A stretch of 64,000 nt of DNA from Escarpia spicata (lineage: Eukaryota; Annelida; Polychaeta; Sabellida; Siboglinidae). The notes beneath the pieces were generated by a model, which did not search any database, was not told where the DNA came from, and was given only the letters and a program-made list of their open reading frames with translations. Shown piece by piece: positions 56,670 to 64,000 of this stretch; position 1 is the stretch's first letter; the number at the start of each line of letters is the position of its first letter. Both the position numbers and the translations under genes were made by a program. The DNA is taken from assembly GCA_963995525.1 (NCBI GenBank), contig OZ023217.1:3460783-3524782 (forward strand), given 5' to 3'.

Positions 56670-57214
56670 GACAACACTTCGTGGTGTGTAACAGTGCAAC
56701 ACAAATTACACACTTGACACAATGTAAAACATAACATACTGCAACGTATGCTTTCAAAAACATACAGTTAGTATAGAATATAACACACGGTGTACCACCA
56801 CTTACCCTGAGCCAGAAGCTGCATGAACACTCAGTGTGTCTGGCACACACATCCTATCACTACTAGTTCTACTCCAACACAATGCCCTCATAACCTCAAC
56901 AAAACAGGTTGATAACACTTCCGTCACACAAATTACAGCATATATCACCAAACACAAAGGCCATTCGTGGCAGACCTGAAATTAGGAACGGCAACTCCAT
57001 GATCTTGATCAGATGAAATCGGGACAAATTCAATGGGCACCTTTAACATGCCATCTGACAAGCCATATATCTAGTTACACTTGCATTCACAATCTGTCTT
57101 ACGTTCACTCCACTTGTCTTAGAAAAGCTGCTTCCTCATTCGGCTTAGCCCGTCAAGAATCCATAACTGTATGTCCAAATAGGTATACTGGCTGGAGTAA
57201 AAACCGTGTATCAT
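56670..57214. other. Unique DNA, no gene seen
   Basis: Nothing supported. Confidence 0.5.
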
Positions 57215-57445
57215 AAGGTTTTGTGCCATTTTAACAAAAAACAGAACAAAATTAATAATTCTATAAGATAGATCTAAGTGTTAAACCTCTAACACCTATT
57301 CCTTAAAATTTGTGCAAACAAACTGTTATAAAAGTTGTTATCCAAGTCGTACAAGACGTGAGTCAGAACGAGATTAGACAATGCCAAGAGCATTAGAACA
57401 TGAGATTTCAATGACATGATTTTAGGCATGCCACGAAATTGACAG
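57215..57445 (+). repeat. Dispersed repeat DR4, copy B
   Basis: GCAAACAAACTGTTATAAAA and TTAGAACATGAGATTTCAAT match copy A (6985-7325) in order, with about 80 bp less between them. Flanking similarity (TTTTGTGCCATTTTAACAAA; GCATGCCACGAAATTGACAG) extends the match to both sides. Confidence 0.7.
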
Positions 57446-57699
57446 ACATAACTATAGTGGGTGAATAATTTATGTAATAGCTGCAGTTGGCATAACAAAA
57501 ATTGGTCTGAGAGAATTGACATGGGTCATTACATGTGGAAACATGTCAAAGTTGGGCAGACGTTTAGCATTCAACTCACTTAATTTGGCAGTCACATGAT
57601 TTTTTAGAGAGTTAGGAAAGGTGACTTCATTTTCATGTGAAGATTCCTATTTTGAAAATAAACTGAATTAATGTTGGCCTCAACATAAAAAATTATTTT
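57446..57699. other. Unique spacer
   Basis: Nothing supported. Confidence 0.5.
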
Positions 57700-57855
57700 A
57701 CCAAAACCATACATAAAAAAGGTTATTTCACCAAAACCATACAAACATTGCACAAATGTGCTGAGGATATTAGGTTTGCGTTTTTTGCAAAATGAATTTG
57801 AAATAAAACAAGCAAAAAATCAAATTGAGAAGACACCTTTAATGTAATTTCATCT
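57700..57855 (+). repeat. Dispersed repeat DR2, copy C
   Basis: TTATTTCACCAAAACCATAC, ATTGCACAAATGTGCTGAGG, TTTTTTGCAAAATGAATTTG and AAAAAATCAAATTGAGAAGA follow the DR2 order. CCAAAACCATACA is duplicated at the left end. Confidence 0.7.
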
Positions 57856-58054
57856 TCCTGGAGGTTAGTTAAGGCAGAGGGTGCAGTTGGGGGTTTTGGT
57901 GAGACTCAAGGGGATGGTGCAGTTGGATGGGAGTACCTCTAGAGAATGATTTGGGAAAGAGAATACAGCATAACAATTAAAACCATATACCATACTATAT
58001 ACGATATGGATCCTTGACATTTTGATAAAGAACACTGCCCATGGACAGTTGGAC

Positions 58055-58240
58055 ATCAGACATTTTGAAAATAGGATGTGTTCATAATCTAACATTTTGG
58101 TAATAGGATGTGTTCATAATCTAACATTTTGGTAATAGGGTGTGTTCATAATCTAACATTTTGGTAATAGGATGTGTTCATAATCTAAAATGTTGGTAAT
58201 AGGATATGTTCATAATCTAACATTTTGGTAACTGGATGTT
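58055..58240. repeat. 32-bp minisatellite, about 5.5 units
   Basis: Units follow ATAATCTAACATTTTGGTAA then TAGGATGTGTTC. They are nearly identical. Confidence 0.93.
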
Positions 58241-58999
58241 TGATTTGTGGGCAACCGTAATACAACTGATACAGTCCACACAGGCCCACTGAGACACAAA
58301 CTACACCACTCTAGTGGGTGGCTGAGAAACTCACCAGGAGAGGGTTCTGTGTGGGTGAAACAACCTTGCTTCTGTCGTTGTCAAGTGATGTGTCTGCATC
58401 TCTTTCACTTGTCCAGTATCTTTACGAGCGTCAAATGAGATCCAAGGTTGACATCCCTGCAACATCAGCCTCAGTCAGTGCGGGAACCAACAGTTTCTGA
58501 TCACAATATTGTAAGTAATTACCACCACAAATGTAATTGCTAACCACTGGAGTACTGGACTTTCCAAGGAGGCCCTGTGGACTCTGTGGATGTCCACTAC
58601 ATAGAAGTCCTATTGATCCATCTGCCACAGTTGCAGGACAGGAAATGTGTTATGTAATAATTCTGGGAAGCAATCTTCAGGGGAAGAGGATGCAGTAATA
58701 GAATTCAATACACATGTGATGGGAGTGATTGCATAAATGCTTCATTAGAGGAGAGATCAATAAGGGGTGGGAGATGTGCATGTAGGTGTGATGCATGCTC
58801 CTAGTGCAATCTACTGCCAGCTGGCTACACAATGAATATTACACAAAATGAACAATATCAGATATATTCAATCATTTCAACTGAGGATGTCTGTTCGTCA
58901 TGTTTAATGACTTAAATGGTTAGGCCAAGTTGCTGTCCTCCTGGATATCACACCTAGTGGGCCTGCCACACTGTGTTCATAATACTAGACTAAATATGT
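58241..58999. other. Unique DNA, no gene supported
   Basis: Two overlapping open frames at 58247-58500 show no domain. AAGTAATTACCACC and TGTAATTGCTAACCACTGG near 58510-58555 are homeodomain/Runx-like words of unknown value. Confidence 0.45.
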
Positions 59000-59252
59000 T
59001 GAACATATACACTGTACTGCCTGCTAAATTGTGTTTAATTAACACGAAATAGTGTTCACAATTTGAATATTTTAAACTGTATTAAACAAAACTATTGGCA
59101 ATACTGCGGTAGTTCGGCTAGGTAAATGGCAAGGCATGTTGATGTTTGGCATGCACACGTTGTTGCCATGTATTTAAAAAATTATTCTATGAACTTCCTG
59201 CTAATAATTACCACATGTGGTTGATTCTTGGTAACAGAATAGACAAACTCAT
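59000..59252 (+). repeat. Dispersed repeat DR1, copy F
   Basis: AAATTGTGTTTAATTAACAC, GTTCACAATTTGAATATTTT, TTGGCAATACTGCGGTAG, GAACTTCCTGCTAATAATTA and GGTAACAGAATAGACAAACT follow the DR1 order, closest to copy A. Confidence 0.75.
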
Positions 59253-61849
59253 TTTAATGTACAACTTTCTTACTTATCATGTGTTCTATAGAGCTCTACT
59301 TACTTAATTAACTATGATTATTAATGTCAAGGTGTGATTAGCCATATATACTGATGTATATGAATGTATCAATTAAATGGTAACTTCAATATAATATATA
59401 AACAATATAAAATTTATCATGCTTCTATGCCTGCAGAAATAAAACACCCTACACTTGACTGCGCAATCATTGGAAGCCTAACCCTAACCATACCTATTTT
59501 CTACTACTGACCCTAACTATGTATGCAGGGATTCCCTTGGAGCGCGGAAACGAGTCAATGATACACTGCATGCTGGATTGCCATATACTTTTTTGCAGCA
59601 TGTGCCCAAAAGATGCATACAAAAAAGTGTCTGAGAAATCTAAGAAAATCGTGGGGCACTTGTGTTGTGTAGAATCCGGGCCCACCTTGATTTTGCCATT
59701 ATTAACTATAGTTTTGCCTAAATTTTACACGTCGATGCAATAATTAAATCATTCCACATCACCCCAGGCATATTTACGCTATAAAAATATTGTGTCTTAG
59801 GTTTTAGCACATTTTGAGGCCCAAATAGCACTCCAGTTTGTTCAAGTCTGAGCCCGAACACAGACAACAGCCGCGCTAACAATAAACAGAACAATGGTCT
59901 GATTGGAGTTATTTAAATCACATCTTACATTGATGACTGGACACTGAGAACAGTCTAATCAATACCCGTGTGCCTTGTCTACCCCTTGCCTATCGTTGAC
60001 ATTGTTTCTAAGCTTTAGTAGAGCACCGTGAACAGCGTTTGTTGCCGCTGACAACATATTATCGCCTATCGTAAACTTTCAACTTTCTTGCCGAGCAAAA
60101 TGCAATCAGTTCATATCTATACAAAATACTATCCATCCGTACAGGTACACTATATGCACGTTTTTAAAGTAATGTATGTTTGCTAAATACTACAATTGGA
60201 GTACATTATAAATGAAAAATTTACATTTTTAAAAGCATGTTTATTAAGCATGCCTCCGTCACCAAGGCTCATAAATAGTGCATTCATTACAAATGCCCCA
60301 GGTCATAAACTTTGGAAAAAAAAGACTGCTATGTTCTAGTCTTACATGTAATAGTCTTACTGTATAGTATATTTTATCTGGGCTAATTTAATTGGGTGAT
60401 TTTCCTACAACTTATAATCAAATTTCCTCTCAAGACTGCACCGATGCAGTCTCAACCACAGACTGAGTGAGGCTGTTCCATACAGCTGTTCATCGGTGTA
60501 TCAATGAGTTTTTTTTATGTTTAATCAAAACGGTTCTTTGAATATTTTTAGTTGGTGCTCTCGTGTGTGAATCGTTGTCACTCAATGTCACAAATTGCTG
60601 CAATGTATTTCTCAGTTAGAATCTCCCTGTCCTTGGAGCAGTAGACTGTAGTAGCATGATCAGTCCACGCAAAATGGGGCACACCTACCCGGAATGTACT
60701 TAGTTTTGTAACGTTACAGATTTTGAAAAAACCTGAACATTTCTGAGCACTTTGGTATTGATGGTTATATGTTTTGTATCCAGAAATATCCCAAGTTAAA
60801 TAATAGCATGATTACATGCCTAATATTAAATAAATGTAATGTTCACATTTACCAGGTTATTTAGGCGATCATACTATCATGCAAATTAATTAATACAATT
60901 TTAATAAATTGATTTGGGGCACATCAAATTTCGAAAATGCACATAATTAGACTACTATGAGGTTGACACTAACCATTTATTCCAATCGTCTGACTGGTTC
61001 CAATGATTATGCACTTGACCCTAGTGCTGGACTTTAAATGTATAATCATATGTATGACATGTGTAAACTGTCAGACTCTCTATTTGCAGGTCTGTCTCTA
61101 AACACACTATCTGCTCTCTATTCTTAAATGAGGGCTGTAGTTTATAACCTAACACGCAAACAGAAAGTCTGACTCCAATTAGTCACAGTAATGTAATCCA
61201 GTAACTTAAAAATAATATTGACATTTTTCATTCCATGCAACTTGACCTGGCACAGGAAATATTTAAACTGTAATCAATATAGTGTTTTTTACCCTCCCCA
61301 CTGTGGATCCACCTGAACACACACACACACGGATCTTGTCTAATGAAAATGTTGAAGTGGAATTTTAATTGCATACAGTACCTCCAGGCCCCAGGACTGT
61401 CCTTCTGTGTTTTGCACGAATGGTGGCTGATCGACCAACTAAAGTTTTTAAAATAAACAAAAACATTGAATTTGAATCCCAAAATGTCTGTAATTTAATG
61501 ATTTGTTTAACCATTAGTGCCAAACAAGTATGTGTGCCAAAGGGTGTCACACAACTTGGTGGTACTGAGCAACTCAGTGTCCTAAATGTTATTATTGAGT
61601 AAAATCCACTCGATGCAATTACATACTACTTAGAGTAACTGGTCATATATTTTTACGGTGATGTGACAACATAGTTGGATACATAATTATATACATCTTA
61701 TTTAGTTGAATTTAAGTAAAGTACTGGTACACCAGTGTGATGGAGTGGGAACTTTTATATACAGACAGGCTGTGCCTATCTTCTCAAATTCTTGAGGCCA
61801 AAAAACTTGACCCATCCACATGACAGGAGGGGAGAATTCAAATAATAAA
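59253..61849. other. Unique, mostly AT-rich DNA, no gene supported
   Basis: A 74-codon frame at 59519-59743 and 77 codons at 61369-61602 overlap open frames on the opposite strand and show no domain. A block at 60430-60660 has the look of an old interspersed element, but no second copy is present here. A short (CA)n lies at 61319-61330. Confidence 0.45.
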
Positions 61850-62050
61850 GAAAGCATTCAATTTCATGCACACATAAACTGCAAATCCACTTTAAGAATG
61901 ACTGGGCTGTCAGATTCCATGCCACGCCAAGCAGTGTCTCCGGTGATTAATGATTCAATCTCACAAAAGATGGGCGCCACATCTATTCTCAACAACAGTG
62001 ACAGTAGCCTGATAAACGTTGCTATCACATTTCTATCTATCATATTTTCT
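61850..62050. promoter_or_regulatory. Candidate cis-regulatory block with a PBX/HOX-like pair
   Basis: Complex sequence containing GGTGATTAATGATTCAATCT at 61942-61961. TGATTAAT fits the PBX/HOX composite consensus, with a second TGATTCAATC immediately after. CTGTCAGATTCCATGCCACG lies just upstream, containing a MEIS/TGIF-like TGTCA core. An open frame of 91 codons spans it without a known domain, so an exon cannot be fully excluded. Confidence 0.3.
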
Positions 62051-62479
62051 AGAGTGAATCATGCATTCCAAGTGCTAAATTATTGGGCAATATGAGAACA
62101 TGTAATTCAGCTATATAAAGTTTTTATTATAAACCAAGGTCATATGATAGTCAATCATTCTAAAAACTAGCCCTGAAACAGGCTAATGGTAAATTATCCG
62201 TAATAGTAACACCCAATATATTCAAGTAGTGTATTTAACAAGATTGCCACCCAGAGAATTAACTCTAGGTGGCAGGTGGACAAGGAAGCCCTTTGCCTTA
62301 TCGAGAGTCCAACCCTTTTATCTATGTGAATCCCGCCCTTCTGAGGTATGTGTCGATTTTATTTTTAAACATATTAATTTTATTTTTAAACATTGACAAT
62401 TTGACAATATTTTAATTGTAATTGAATGCGATTACAATAGCTTCATTATAATTTCAGATTGAACAAAACACAACTGTAA

Positions 62480-62546
62480 ATGTAATAGTAATAGAAAGGA
62501 ATGTAATAGTAACTGATATATAATTATTGTTCTATTACTATTACAT
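62480..62546. repeat. 17-bp perfect inverted repeat (hairpin)
   Basis: ATGTAATAGTAATAGAA at 62480-62496 is the exact reverse complement of TTCTATTACTATTACAT at 62530-62546, with a 33-bp loop. It is AT-rich. It could be a MITE relic, with no flanking duplication recognised. Confidence 0.8.
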
Positions 62547-63114
62547 GTACTGCCTGACCAATGGACTCAGTTGTGCATTGAAGCCTGTCCTGGCAACTAT
62601 CCTTTTCACACAAGCCAATGGTTTAGTGGCTGCCTGTACACAATTGAGTCTATATTAAGACAGGTGTGATAAACATTCTATTGTGTTTCTACTTGAGCCA
62701 ATAATGAATTGCCCACCAAGCAGCAGTAGAGCAGTATGGTTTAATTACACTGAATGTAATCCACCTATTGTGACAGACACTGCTTTAATCTTTCATTCCA
62801 GACTTTCCAGTATGATATTCTGAAATATAAAATGATCTATTCTATCCTTAGACATGGCAGTTAGTAGATAATACTGAATTTATGTCAATATATATGCATA
62901 ATATGTTAGACTATACATAGTTCAAAAAATGATGACCCTTTTACATAGTAGACTGATGACCCATGAACACAATGTTTATGCTGCGTCTTAATATTTAATG
63001 AAAAATAGTAATTTATTTATTGTATTTTAAATGTTGCAATTGTTTACATATATATTTTTAAATCATACTATTTATCTATTTATTTTGTATACTATAATTA
63101 CTTATTCACTATTT
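62547..63114. other. AT-rich unique DNA
   Basis: No gene is seen. Confidence 0.55.
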
Positions 63115-63260
63115 TTTAGGACCACATTGGAAATAAGTGTATTATGTGTGTTTTTATGTGCTATCCTCTGTATTATTATGTATGTCATATTTCTTCTAAT
63201 TATGTAATGCATGTATATAATTTTACTGAATAAACTCACTCATTCACTCACATGTCTGGA
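63115..63260 (+). mobile_element. 3' tail of a CR1/L2-like non-LTR retrotransposon
   Basis: GGACCACATTGGAAATAAGT, TGTGCTATCCTCTGTATTAT and TTTACTGAATAAACTCACTC end in an ACTC-type short repeat. This matches the remembered layout of L2/CR1 3' ends, where the terminal short repeat primes insertion. The copy lacks any coding part, so it is strongly 5'-truncated. Assignment is from family knowledge. Confidence 0.55.
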
Positions 63261-63714
63261 CAATAAACTCAATAAACTGAATCTTTAATCTTCCATTTGA
63301 GTGTCAATTCATCAAGCTATTGATCAGGGTATGAAATAAACATCCAAAGTATTTGTGTTTTGACTGCCATTAGTCTGTCACTTCATCAAAGATCTGTTTG
63401 ATGAGTAGATGCTAATATGCACAATTTTCTCATCATGAGTGGGTTTCTGTTTTGTTTATTAAGTAAAAAATAATGCAAATACAAAGATCAGCTTGAATTT
63501 CTTTGCTTGTGTAATCAACCAAGTTCACAATTTAATAATAATGTTTAATTCAGACGAAGTTTATAGTGTACATGTATACATAAAATACATGCATACAGTT
63601 CCAGTTGTTTCCAGCGCTCAGCAACCTTCTACTAACTGACTAGATGATATTGTTGTGGTTACAAATACAATGTTATGGTCTTATGAGGTATCATTCAAAT
63701 AGTCATGCTGGCAC
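63261..63714. other. AT-rich unique DNA
   Basis: No gene is seen. Confidence 0.55.
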
Positions 63715-63945
63715 TGAGGGTGGTCACTGCCAGGGTGCTTGTCGTCCTCAGTGGTTCTTTTACGTCCAAAATTGAGACAGGACCAACATTAACATGATCT
63801 CCTCGGAGTCGTGAGGGATACACAGTCCCCAATGTTGAGAACCACATTTTTACACCAAATATCATGCCTGCTCGATCCGGGTTTCGAACTCAGACTGCTG
63901 GCATGCCTGACGGATGTGCTAACCACTACACTAACCTTGCTCCCC
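63715..63945 (-). mobile_element. tRNA-derived SINE (family S2)
   Basis: On the minus strand, box A is TAGTGTAGTGG (63923-63933) within GGTTAGTGTAGTGGTTAGCA, and box B is GTTCGAAAC (63881-63889), a perfect match to the pol III consensus. The tRNA-like head is followed by a body with CTCGGAGTCGTGAGGGATAC as read on plus. The head differs from family S1. The body's last ~100 bp resemble conserved SINE cores of marine invertebrates, which I cannot verify here. Confidence 0.75.
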
Positions 63946-64000
63946 CATGTAAAAATATATATTATATATACATTTTAATAAAAAAAATTAAATACACAGG

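Overview
The window looks like gene-poor, non-coding DNA from an invertebrate animal. Base composition is AT-rich, CpG is generally scarce, and no bacterial-type operons are visible. The only recognisable protein homology is to decayed transposable elements: two non-LTR retrotransposon fragments and one pogo/Tigger-like transposase remnant. tRNA-derived SINEs and small DNA-transposon derivatives are also present. This mix fits a marine invertebrate genome such as a mollusc, lancelet or hemichordate, but I cannot name the taxon from sequence alone. I found no intact host gene, no rRNA and no convincing functional tRNA.

The dominant feature is tandem repetition. About 28 minisatellite arrays, with units of 15 to 87 bp, are spread along the whole window. 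By my hand-summed coordinates they cover roughly 14 kb, or a little over a fifth of it. Nearly every long open frame here is one of these arrays, because a stop-free unit keeps one or more frames open. The largest arrays are at 11.6-12.5 kb (25 bp), 16.8-18.6 kb (87 bp), 22.0-23.3 kb (31 bp), 28.95-29.67 kb (45 bp), 31.9-32.6 kb (34 bp), 35.8-37.4 kb (33 bp), 40.9-42.4 kb (33 bp), 53.1-53.7 kb (15 bp) and 53.7-54.5 kb (38 bp).

Between the arrays lie dispersed repeats that I found by comparing distant parts of the window. DR1 has six copies of about 300 bp in both orientations. DR2 has three copies, DR3 three short copies and DR4 two copies. There is a tRNA-derived SINE with two good copies and one decayed copy, and a second unrelated SINE at the right end. 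A 380-bp MITE at 56.3 kb has a TAA target duplication, and a palindromic MITE at 34.3-34.7 kb has 71-bp arms.

Layout: 0-16 kb has small arrays, DR1/DR2/DR4 copies and AT-rich DNA. 16.7-25.2 kb has the 87-bp array, a CpG-richer unique block and a retrotransposon fragment enclosed by related minisatellite units. 25-33 kb has a TG-rich tract, a candidate regulatory block and the 45- and 34-bp arrays. 33.4-34.7 kb has the Tigger remnant and palindromic MITE. 35-42.4 kb has 33-, 54- and 36-bp arrays and an RFX-type X-box. 42.4-52 kb has candidate regulatory DNA, SINEs and a 38-bp array that may derive from a MITE end. 52.7-55.8 kb has the 15/38-bp arrays and a second retrotransposon fragment. 56-64 kb has the MITE, dispersed repeats, a candidate homeodomain-site block, a retrotransposon 3' tail and the second SINE.

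No pathway or cooperating gene set is encoded here. The interest lies in how minisatellites and transposons are interleaved, and in a few complex non-repetitive blocks that could be cis-regulatory.
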